Source: Gari tellinella (Eukaryota; Mollusca; Bivalvia; Cardiida; Psammobiidae). From it: 64,000 nt of DNA. The translations under genes and the position numbers were made by a program. The notes under the pieces are model-generated. The model did no database searches and was not told the origin of the DNA. It saw only the letters and a list, made by a program, of their open reading frames with translations. Numbering within the stretch: the stretch's first letter is position 1; each line of letters starts with the position of its first letter. Below are positions 1-11,100 of this stretch, piece by piece. Location of the stretch: NCBI GenBank assembly GCA_922989275.2, contig OV277857.1:47903083-47967082 (forward strand). The letters are read 5' to 3'.

Positions 1-795
1 ACTTATGCAGATCTAGGCCTGGATCAAATATTCTGCACGACTTGAACAATTGTTATGACTGATTCAAGCGGTTCGGGTTCATTAATGACGCCAAGTAACT
101 CGGCGTCTCATTTGGACCTACATTGTGTGAAAGACTGCCTCTGTCTCTTTCTCTATACGTTAGTATTCTAAAGAAAATGAATCAATGCTTTTGATACCAT
201 CCTCGTGATATTTTCAAAATTACTTCATGTGAAATAATGCTGGCTGAAAGTTAGTATCTAGATCTACATATCAAATTTGACCTTGTATTACTTGTATTAT
301 ATGTGATATTGTAAATATTTATGTATTATGACGAGAAACTGTATAGTTTAAGTCAAATAAACGTTCTTCTTCTTCTTCTTCTATAATATTAGAAACTAAC
401 ATTTATTCTATTATATCAGTGAGATTTGAGAGGCAAAACAAAACATGTATGCAGAAAAAGTTCCATCTTTGCCTGACCTTGTTCGAAAATCGAAAGGTAT
501 GCAACAAGATAAGGCTATGGAAAATGTTTATTGAATATGTATTATCAAAATGTGATATTCCTTTAAAAGTAGATCTTATTACATGTATATATAATAGGAT
601 CTACAAAGGAAGCATTAACATTTACAACCTCACCAATACGTCCTTGATTGTGTCCAACATACCAGATGTAAATATATAAAGGACACAACATCAACATGTT
701 GATGCATGTTGATCAATCTGATGTCATCGATACATTATGAGTGCTGACATTACCATGGTCTATAACGTCACAGTAATCACAAACTTGTTTACTTG
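1..795. other. Non-genic left edge
   Basis: No gene was recognised here. The stretch at about 280-382 looks like the 3' tail of a non-LTR retrotransposon: an AATAAA signal near 356 followed by a (TTC)n run at 364-382. An open frame at 419-679 has no ATG at its start and no recognisable domain. Confidence 0.4.
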
Positions 796-1005
796 TACAG
801 TAAAACCTCGCTATTACGACCACTAAATTATGTTAATTATTAGGGTGTTCACAATAGGTGACCGCTTAAAGCAAGGTGACAGTGAAACAGAAAGCTCCTA
901 TAGGAGCTTTCTGTTTCACTGTAACCTTGCTTTAAGCTATCACCTGTCTATTATACACTCAATTAGCCTTCGTTTTAGTGGTCGTAATAGCGAGGTTTTA
1001 CTGTA
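796..1005. mobile_element. MITE family D, complete copy with core II hairpin
   Basis: The ends are inverted repeats, starting TACAGTAAAACCTCGCTATT and ending with its complement. The centre (about 864-945) is a second palindrome in which GCTTAAAGCAAGG and an AGAAAGCTCC arm pair with their complements. There is no coding capacity. The TACAGT ends with TA at the border suggest mobilisation by a pogo/Tigger or Tc1-like transposase; this is inferred from the ends only. Confidence 0.85.
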
Positions 1006-1085
1006 TTTTCTTCCATAGTATTTGGATCAACATAAATACAGTTTTTACTTCTAGCTGAAAAAAGTAAAGCAGAATGCGCTTCAAG

Positions 1086-1451
1086 TACAGTGAAACCCCT
1101 CTAAACCGGACATGTGAGGAGACATGTTAGTTTCTGATTTAGAGAGGTTTCGTGTTTAGAGGGAGTATAACCCATAGCTTGTTTCTAGCATGGAAGATAG
1201 CTGATCACTTAAACAGGTTGAAAGTTATGCAGAATGCGCCTTAAGGCGCAATCTGCTTTACTTTCAACCTGCTTTAAGCTATCCTCTACTAAAACATAGA
1301 AAATATTTCTGGTGATGCATATTCAAGAATGAATAAAGTGTGTATTAATGGTGTAATTTAAAATGATTAAGGGTTGGAAACGGGATCAATTTTTTTGTAC
1401 GGTTTAGAAAGAATTCCAGTATTGAGAGGTTCCGGCTTGGATTCCACTGTA
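1086..1451. mobile_element. MITE family F with core II hairpin
   Basis: Begins TACAGTGAAACCCCTCTAAA and ends with a diverged complement (...GGATTCCACTGTA). A core II hairpin (AGGTTGAAAGT...GCAGAATGCGCC / GGCGCA...) lies at about 1205-1283. A related, decayed right half lies at about 9780-9888. Confidence 0.75.
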
Positions 1452-1534
1452 CCCTATTATCAAATCTAGAAACAGGTTAAATAAACAGTAACTACAACAC
1501 AGTATATGAATACAGGGTACTACTGTGATCGAAA

Positions 1535-1610
1535 ATGTTGGTTGAAAGCAAAGCAGAATGTGCCTTAACGCCCGTTCTGCTTTATTTTCAACACGTTTTA
1601 AGCGCTGACC
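1535..1610. repeat. Core II hairpin, decayed copy
   Basis: Palindrome built from GAAAGCAAAGCAGAATGTGCC and its near complement, followed by a degenerate GTTTTAAGCGC. It is the same module as in MITE families D, E and F, but no clear outer inverted repeats were found. Confidence 0.6.
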
Positions 1611-1850
1611 AGTTTTCAAAACCAACAACATGCTTATATACAGTAACTATGATAATATAGAAGTTATTAATAACTATTATAATAAGCACACACATTCAAC
1701 TCTAGCAACGATTGTACTCGTCATTTACAAAAAGGCATACCTGTGAAAAGAAACCATGCTTGTACTATGCAAACAGTGTAGACTGTGATCAGAGGGCTCC
1801 TTAATATTTCCACTGTTAGTCGTATTGAAATGCATTGTAAAAATCAAAAA

Positions 1851-3127
1851 CAGTAAAACATCTCTATTACGACCACTAAAGTGTGTTAATAGGTATTTAT
1901 GCAGGCCATTGCTTAAAGCAATGTGTGCGTTCTGATTTACTTTCACATTTATTTAAGCTGTGACCTATTTTTAGCTTACCTGAGCCAAAGGCTCAAGGTG
2001 AGCTATTGGGATGGCCCTGTGTCCGGCGTCCGTCGTCGTGCGTCGTGCGGTGTGCGTCGTCCGTCGTCGTTAACAATTGCTTCAATGGCATCTCCTCCTA
2101 AACCCCTTGACAGATTTCAAAACCAAACTTTACAGGAATTTTCCTTGGGTCAAACTCTTTCAAAGTTGTTCAAAGAATTAAAAACAATGTAGAACTATGG
2201 TTGCCATGGCAACCAAAGGGAAAAAATAAGGAACTCTTAAACAATCTTCTTGTCTGAAACTACAAGGGCCAGAGCTTAGATATTTGGAACATAGCATCAT
2301 CTACAGGTACTCTATCAAGTTTGTTCAAGTTATGCCCCTGGGGTCAAAATTGGCCCCGCCCCGGGGGTCACAGTTTTACACTGAGTTATATAACGACATG
2401 TTCAAACGTCTTCTGCTCTGAAACTTATATGGCCAGAGCTTTGATATTTGGCATGGTGACACTTCTAGATGTCTTGTACCACTATTGTTCAAATTGTTCT
2501 GGTCTGTTGCATATCTAGGTCACAGGAGCTAAAAATAGCTTTTTTTCTTTAAAAACTTACAAAAATCTCCTCGTCAAAAACTACAAGGGCCAGAGCATAT
2601 ATATATGGTACATAGCACTATCTACACGTCTTCTATCAAGTTTTTTCAAAGTATGCCCCTGGGGTCAAAATTGGCCCCGCCCCGGGGGTCACAGTTAAAC
2701 AAAGAGTTATATAGTGAAATTTTCAAATGTCTTCTTCTCTGAAACTAATATGGCCAGAGCTTTGATATTCAGCATGGTGACACTTCTAGATGTCCTTTAC
2801 CTAGTTTGTTCAAATAGTTCCAGTCTGTTGCATATGTAGGTCACATGAGCTAAAAATAGATTTTTTCAATGGAAACTTAAAAAAATCTTCTTGTCTAAAA
2901 CCCTACTACCCTGATCTTAGATATTTGGCACATAGCATCATCTACAGGTCCTCTATCAAGATTGTTCAAATTATGCCCCTTGGGTAAAAAATGACCCGTC
3001 CTGGACATAAATCATTTTCTCCATTTTTCAGCTATTCTCAGGTGAGTGAAATATGCCCCATGGGGCTCTTGTTTTATCAAAGTATAAGCCTTCTATTTAG
3101 TGGCTGCAATAGAGAGGTTTTACTGTA
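1851..3127. mobile_element. MITE family D copy split by a larger insertion
   Basis: The left part (1851-1972) has CAGTAAAACATCTCTATTAC and half of the family D interior. The right part (3072-3127) carries the matching end ...AGAGAGGTTTTACTGTA. The material between them is a separate element (1973-3071). Removing it restores a layout like the complete copy at 796-1005. Confidence 0.75.
1973..3071 (+). mobile_element. Pearl/Helentron-like element P1, two 321-bp units
   Basis: Starts AGCTTACCTGAGCCAAAGG with a short hairpin, then a GC-rich CCGTCGTCGTGCGTCG block. The core is a tandem repeat: the landmark AGGTCACA recurs at 2517 and 2838, a 321-bp period. It ends GGTGAGTGAAATATGCCCC, a GCCCCATGGGGC hairpin and CTCTTG. 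The bases TTTTA lie on both sides, a possible target duplication. No ORF of note. The layout matches what is known of non-autonomous Helentron-type and bivalve pearl elements; the assignment is by structure, not by database match. Confidence 0.7.
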
Positions 3128-4140
3128 GTCAAAGTCGACCAGACTTAATATGAAAATGGAATTGTTCATATTTTTTTCAGGCGCAATTGAGTTATCCTTT
3201 ATTTAATCCAGCTGGGCCTATATTGGTGACCACTGCAAACAGTTCGAATCTTGAGCAGATGCCAAGTTAATTGGCCTCTGATCTGTTTTAAAATATGTTT
3301 GAAATTCAAAATGTGTGTTGCTTAAGTTGATAAGACATGATATCTAAGCACTCCATATACATTTATATTCAAACTGATCATTTTAAAGATGTTTAATCCT
3401 TTATGCCTCTATTAAACCTTATGATATTTCGAAATCATCTCTTCAAGCTCATTCTAATAAGTAGTCACATAATAGGGTTTAGTGCAGACATAATGGTGTT
3501 AGTATTATTCAAAACTTCCTTTCAAGAAACCTTTAATGTGTCCTAGTCTAGTTTCAACTCTATTAAAAGCATGGTATATCTAGGTTCACTTTCTTGATTT
3601 TGGTGTCGACGTGAGCATTTTCTTCCTACGTACACCTTTCTGGGGTGTTGTGTCTGATCCGCGTTTTTGGCCTGACACTAACTTTGTTGATATACGTGGG
3701 AGCTCAAGCAAACTGTCGAAATGACACTCGGGTCCAGAGTCATACTCAATTTCACCAGAATGATGAGGTCTTTTTGAGACAGTTTGCTTCAAGAAATGAT
3801 GGCATTTTAGCATCATGGCGTCCAACACCTTCCATGTATGAAATCTGCAATTGTACCAATGCACAGACCCTATCGAGTGCAGATTCTGGCTCTCATGCTG
3901 GAATCAAGTAACACTGACATGTCAACAGAAAGCTTAAACTGAGCTCAGAATCGGAGTGGTTTTTTTTTTACCCGGCGTCTGATCAGGCTTCAAACTGTTT
4001 GCAACTGAGGTAGAAATAAATCTTCATTTTTTTTAAAGTGCTGTCATGATTGTCATGTCATTTTATACTATACATTTTATTTCATTGCGCTTGTATTTAG
4101 TTCCAACACGAATAAATAACAACGTACATTATATCTACTG
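3128..4140. other. Upstream region of ACOT/BAAT-like gene
   Basis: Mostly AT-rich. A decayed core I hairpin lies at about 3230-3292. On the minus strand 3586-3907 is open (about 100 codons, no ATG at its start) and ends in a basic tail with KRG, RRKK and PKSRK. I do not recognise it; it may be a fragment of a mobile-element ORF or a stray exon. A possible splice acceptor (CTACTGTAG) before 4144 could start the 5' untranslated part of the exon holding the ATG at 4220. Confidence 0.35.
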
Positions 4141-4219
4141 TAGGTGTGACAAAAGGCCGTAGAGGTGTAGCAGAACAATACACACTCACGACAGTATTAA
4201 GCCCCCTTTGAAGAAACAC

Positions 4220-4463
4220 ATGTCAGCTACAATGAGCGATGAACTAAATAGACCAAGACTTATAGTTGATCCTGGTGGCCATCTTCTTGTGGACGATGAA
4301 CTACACATATGTGTCCGAGGATTGGACAGACACCAAGAAGTGACCATCCACACGACTATACGTGAAGCAAGGAAGAGTATAGAGTCGTGTTGTCATTTTA
4401 GAGCTGACCACAATGGTGTTGTGGATTTATATAACCATCCGTCTCTATCAGGATCATATACAG
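4220..4463 (+). CDS. ACOT/BAAT-like exon 1 (aa 1-82)
   Basis: Begins ATG with MSATMSDEL; a second in-frame Met is at residue 5. It encodes the start of the N-terminal beta-sandwich domain ([15 protein letters not shown]) and ends in phase 1 at a CAG|GTATCA donor. A TTG 12 bp upstream is in frame, but nothing supports it as a start. Confidence 0.9.
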
Positions 4464-5111
4464 GTATCATTTATCTTTTCACCCCATTGCCTTTCCCACA
4501 TGTATACGTCTTTAAGACAGGTTACTACCTAAAACATGTTTAAAGTGAAGCAGAATGTGCCAAAAGCGCATTCTGCTTTACGTTCACCATGTTTTAAGCT
4601 ACAATCTTCTTGGATATAGAAATTATATTTTTTACCGTAAATGTTCATTACTGCATAAATTGGAACTATTTCCCTTTTTCTTTTTTTGGATGAATAAACT
4701 GAATGCACTAAAGGGTGCTTTTCTCTGTGTGTGTGGGCGGGGGCAGGATTAAGTATTATTACACTACTTTTGTTTCTCACCTCTCACGACTACGCCTACA
4801 TCTTCGTCTTTCAGCTTCATATATTGTTACTACCACCCTCTATGTCTAGTTTTGCTGATTCTAGAGATTTAAATCTCTTGCTGCTGCTAGTGCTACTACT
4901 ACTTCAACTACTGCTACTGATAGATCTACTACATTTCCGCATTTACTCTCACTACTAAAACTATTACTACTGCTTCTTCCACCACTGTGTTTACTACTAC
5001 TACCACCACAACCACTACAGTACTATTACTATAACAGCAATAACCACTACGTTAACTACTGTTACTACTCAATCAACTACTACTATTACATTTGTTTTAC
5101 CGCTGCTGCTA

Positions 5112-5150
<39 letters not shown>

Positions 5151-8100
5151 TTTTACTACTATTATAACTACCTCAATGACTATTACTACTTATACAAGTA
5201 CTCTCTCGACTCCTACCACTACTACTGCTACTCTTATTACTACCCGAATGAAGGTTGGGTTTCTTCAAATAAAAATGATATATTCTGTTGTAATCTTTAA
5301 AACAGTTTAGACGGATTCGATTTATCACTTTCAACCCTACAGCCCTCTGTAGTGATTACTGATAACATATGCAAACAGTGTAGACCCAGATCAGATGAAT
5401 CCTATATGAACCCTCTAATTAGGGTCTACACTGTTTGTATTTTTTATTGTTATTTTTTATTGTCATACCAAAAATGCAACAGTAGACTGGTTCAAAATAC
5501 CTGACCCAAAAGAGTCCAAAAGGCCTATAAATACCCAAAAGCGAAATTTAGGGTTGAAAGATTTAAAGTAATGTGATGAGAAAGAAGAGCTTGGTCATTT
5601 CCATCAAATAGTTATCCGCATTTTTCAGGTGTTTCCTCAATGGGAATATTTTGGAGCATGTCCCCGACTCCAGATATGCCCAAGGGGTTCCGGCTGATGG
5701 CAAAAGAATTGGACAAACCGTTAAAGGCGGAGGTGAATGTATATGATGGCAAACTAAAACCAGATGAGATTAGATCTAATAACCCAGAACCTATCACTAG
5801 CCACACGATCGACAGATGGTACAAAGGCCCAGGGGTCACGTGTATAGATGTTACAGATGGGAGACTAAGAGGCAAACTATACTTGCCACCAGGTTAGAAC
5901 ATTATGATTGAACCCGTTCGATTACGCGATGTCGCCGACCAGACTAGAAACTAGTAGTGGTGTTAGAAGCTATTTTAAACAATGAAGATTCTTGAAATGT
6001 AAAGAAAAATTGTCACCAAAGTATTAAGGAATTTGAGTTGAGTCCGCGATCGTTCAAGAGCATTTGATGGGTCAGATTTGCGTAACCCATTCTCCAATAA
6101 ATACGCCGTTTACGCCTCACTTTCACTATATAGAATCATAAATATATATCATACAGAATATTTCTTTATGCTAGCAGATGGTACATATAGCTTATAAAAA
6201 GCAGACTAAAAGTTAAACTTCTGTTCTGCTTACTTCCAACCTAATTTAAGTGCTCACTTGTACTCAAAACTAGAAACATGATATTTGGTAATGAGTAAGT
6301 ACGATCTTATACTCAACTCAAACTCTTTATAACCTTTGACCCTGCCATACGGAGATATCCTGTTTATCTGACGTGTTATCCATGTATTCCTTCATTTCAG
6401 GCCCTGGTCCGTTTCCAGGTGTTATAGATTTGTTTGGGTCGGTAGGGGGAATTACGGAGTTCCGGTCAGCCCTTCTAGCATCTAGGGGCTTTGCGTCATT
6501 GGCTCTTCCTTATTTCTTGTACAAGGATCTTCCGGAATCAATGGTCGATCTAGAGCTGGATTATTTCTTGGCAAGTGTTTAGAAATTATATTCTTTAGAA
6601 ATACATGTACAGTCGAACTTCGATATCTCGAAGTCGGTTTTGTCAAGCAACGTTTTAACTTTGAAATATGGGTATGTTCGACTTAACCGAGCATGGAATG
6701 AAGCAGTTAACATGTCGAACTATCGGAAAGTTCGAGTTAAACGAGTTGAGATATCGAAGTTTAACTGTATTATGTATTCCACTGCAAACAATGTGAAGCC
6801 ATTTGAGACGCCGGGTAAACGGTCGTGTGCTCAGGATTCAAACTGATTGCAGCATTTATTAAAATACATACAACTATACATGAAGTTAACACTTTACTGG
6901 GGTACATTTTTGATTATTTTCGTTAAATCGTTAAAGAATGACGTCTTTCTCATCATATACCTACACCCCTTTTAAAATGTTTATACAGTGTTCCCTCTCT
7001 ACAACGGTCCACCGAAGAACAACAATTCCTAACACTTACCACAATTCCCCAAACAAGACAAGTATGTCTAACGCTTTCACTGTTGCAATATCGTCTTCTT
7101 AAAATTGTCGTCTGCTGTTTTTCTCAAAGTTACGAATTGGACATTTTGACAGAAGAAACATAAAGACAAGTGGCAAATACTTTGAACCCAGGTCAGATGC
7201 CGCGTGACGCAGAGTCTGATATGGGTTCATGCTGTTTACAAATGTAAGTCAACTCATATTACTTTTTCTCCAAAAAACAACTCCCTCCGAACAATACACA
7301 TACAGTGGAGGATCTGTTTTTCTTTCCCAATAAACGCGTTTACGCTAAAACTATTATTTGCAGTGCAAACAGTATGGAGCCAGATCAGACGCCGGGTAAC
7401 CCGGCGTCTGATCAGGCTCCAAACTGTTTGCCACCAAGATAAACAAGAAATATCAGAATTGTCCAAAAGTTGTACTTTTCTACGTTTTAGCGCTTTGCGT
7501 TTGCGTACGTTTGCGTTTAAACGGGAAAGAATAACAGATTCTCCACTGTACGCTGTGTATCCAATTGGGTGTTGTTGTATTATTATTGTAATTAATTCAG
7601 TATCATATTCTTATAACTTTCTATTTTTAAAAATATTTGGATAGCTATTTTGTCTTTTATAATTACAAATTTACAATGTAAATGTTTAGGAAGCAGTTCC
7701 TTGGTTACGGAATCACCCGAAGGTTTACGGACAAGGCGTTGGCGTAGTAGGCGTGTCCAAAGGCGGAGATATTGGTTTCATGATGACTGCAAGATGTCCT
7801 GAGGTAATTTTATACATTATTTTGAAAGCCTGCTAAAATGGAAAATCACAGTCGTGATGTAGTCATTTTATACTAAAATTCAGCTTATAAGAGAAATCAC
7901 ATTAGAGTTTTGCTTTACTTTTGTCTTGCATTAACGACCCGTCGTATACAGTGCTTCCTTCCTACAATGGCCTTTCAAACAACGATTCACTCCTTACAAA
8001 CAAGGCTCGCCGCTGTTCCCCAAACAATAACGCTTTCACTGTTGCAATATCGTCTGCTTTTAATCTGTCGTCTGCTGCTGTTTTATTTTGAAGTTACATA

Positions 8101-11100
8101 TTGGATATTTTGACAAAAAGTCAAAATGATAAGTGGCAAATAGCTTGAATCCAGATCAGACGCCGCGTTACGCTTTGCAACATTATACAAGTTTCAATGT
8201 GTTTTTTCTCCTTCAAAATAGAAAAAGTTTAAGCTACATCGTTTATTTTATACCTGACTGTGAAACATGTCTAAACGATTGATAAATTGTACGCGATGGA
8301 CCCTAAAAAGGGTCCATCGCATACAGTTTATCAATATCGTTCAGACTACGGGCACTCTTGAATATGAATCAGTTTTTTGATACATCTACCTGGCTTTTCA
8401 GCTGTATAGTACGATATGATACAATGTCCATTGCACCTGGTCAGACACCGGGAAGTCCTCCGTCTGACCAGGACCGAAGTTTTTTGCCATTATGATTAAA
8501 ACAAACCATCAATATTTTCCAGAACATGTAATATTTTGCATTTTATTCTTTGCGCTTGCGTTAAGTTTCGTTAAAAACGGGTAAAAGTAATGTAACCTTT
8601 GGAAGTCAAATATTTAGCTTCTGCTCTAAATTATTTCTTAATATCCTCAGATACAGTGGAGAATCTGTTATTCTTTCCCAATAAACGCGTTTACGCTAAA
8701 ACTATTATTTGCAGTGCAAACAGTTTGGAGCCAGACCAGACGCCGGGTAACCCGGCGTCTGATCAGGCTCCAAACTGTTTACCACCAAGATAAACATGAA
8801 ATATCAGAATTGTCCAAAAGTTGTTCTTTTCTACGTTTTAGTGCTTTGCGTTTGCGTACGTATGCGTTTAAACGGGAAAGAATAACAGATTCTGCACTGT
8901 ACCATGAATCCGCCACCAGTACAATAAGCCGGTCAACCAGTACAATAAGCCTTTTTTTTTAGATACATGTACACAGTAAAAACTCGATAATTCGCACTTG
9001 CGTTTGTTCGAATATTTAAAAGTTTAAATGTAGCTTTGCCACGTTTCAACCTCGCAATACAGGTTTGTCATTGTCACTGACTTAAACGATATCAACTTAT
9101 CGATCTTAAACATATGAAATACTAGATTGATCCATTTAACGAGTTCGAAGTATCGAGTTTGACTGTATATGCTACGTCGAATAATGATCGTTTAATACAA
9201 GATTACAATGTTTCGGCACGGAAATGTGGTCATACAGTGAAGGAGACGTTATTCCGCGTTTATGCTAATACCTTAATGTCTTAAAGAAATAGCCTGGAGC
9301 CAGAGCTGGCTCCAAAACTGTTTGCCACCCAGATTGAAATAAATCTTTAAATGTTTTAAACAATTGTAATTTTCTGCATTCCATTGTATTGCGTTTGCTT
9401 TTCGTTTGCGTTTATAAATGTATTCTCTGTTTTAATTTTTTTTTTTTTTTTATTTTCAGGTCCGTGCACTGGTCAATATCAACGGTTGTACATTTAATGC
9501 CAGCGTCCCAATGAAATTTAGCGAAGGAGATATACCAGCTGTAGAGTAAGTTTCAGTAAATCCCCTACATTATGACCACAAAAACGCATGCACCCCTGAA
9601 ACTTTAGATGAAAAGTTGCAGTGATGAAATCTAGTCTAGTATATTTTCATTTTCATATTTTTAGATTTTTGCATTAGACATTTACACTCTTTACAGGTAC
9701 ATGTATACAGCTATCATCTGCTAGAATATAGAACATATTTTTGATGATATATGATCATGAATGTATTTTCTTCAGTGAAGGAATAAATCAAAGACGTAAA
9801 AATGGGTGGGAAACCGGACCAACGTTTTTGTCCGGTTTAGAGAGAATTCCGGTATTTAGAGGTTCCGGTTTAGAGGGGTTTCACTGTACATTGTTTTTAA
9901 AGAATAAGTACACTTTAAAATGATTACAGAGACTAAAAACTCTATTTGGCCTGGCCAACATAATAGACTAGCGGGATTTCAGGAAAAGGGCTCTGTATAC
10001 AAGTTGAACGGCATTTTTGGGTAAAAGTTGGGAACCGGGCTATTTAACATAATTCAAGTGTGCTGAATCCGAATATTCCGGTTCCCAAGCGAGAATTTGA
10101 GTTTTTGACTATCTTATTTGCATAAACAAAATGGCCGCCAAATTAAAATATTTGACGATTTTTGTAACATGCTCTTAATAACTCTTTAAAACAGCGCTAC
10201 AAAGAGATACGAAAAGAGTTTATATTTATTGGTTTAGGACCGGAGAATGTGCTGAAGATATTTTTAAAGTACTTAGTGGCATACAATGCTCTCAAATATG
10301 CAAATTAGCGTCCGCCATTACGGAAAAAGCAATTCCTGTCATTTTCACCCTAACTAGCAAGCAAATCGAATTAATGAAGCACCCATTGATATGTTTTTAG
10401 GGTCAAGCAATGTGTTCAGTTGAAAATAATATGTTTTGTGCATGTTACCACCACTGCACTATTGTATCATCAGTGTACGTGCTCAGTTTCCTACTGTAAC
10501 CGCAAAGATTCGCATCACAAGTAGAATGCATAATGGCAGCAACTCATTTTAAACTCGCAAGAAAATGTTTAATCTGGTACAATAGAATTGTTGTTCCTAA
10601 ACTATGTTCATGCAAGGTGTCTGATCATCATTCTGTTGTTGACATGCACACATGGTTGTGCATCGTATTCCAGATTTGCGGCATTTGCAACGGTTTGTCC
10701 TACATTTCTTCTGGCATGAACATGAAATCATCTCCATACAACTTTCTGGAATTGGGCATAGAGACATTAGAATAGGTTGAAATCATATTCCCGAATCACA
10801 ACGTTGCCATCCCAAATCTAAAGGTGAAGGAAGTTCTGGTATGCCACAATGAGCATTCCTCCAAACCATTGCTTGATAGTGCACACGCATCAGGTGGAAA
10901 CGAAGAGCATCACTTGTTGGTGACATAGCTTCTGGGTTGCCCGTTGTCGACTTGCAGAAAAGTATATGCCTTGCTGCATCAACAGAGTTTGTGTTCTGCA
11001 CGCCATATATTCTACAGACAAATGTTTCAGAATCAGAAAGGGTTTCTTCTGTGAGATCACCTGCTCCTAAGTTGATGAGTAACTGGTGATTGTCTTTAAA

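Noticed and set aside
3586..3907. Minus-strand open frame with a basic C-terminus as a gene
   Set aside because: No ATG at the start, no domain, no supporting splice sites; kept only as a note on the region.
4208..4219. Upstream TTG start for the ACOT/BAAT-like protein
   Set aside because: Nuclear animal genes rarely start at TTG, and an ATG follows four codons later in the same frame.
4731..5310. Small open frames rich in Leu, Tyr or Thr
   Set aside because: They are translations of the ACT microsatellite.
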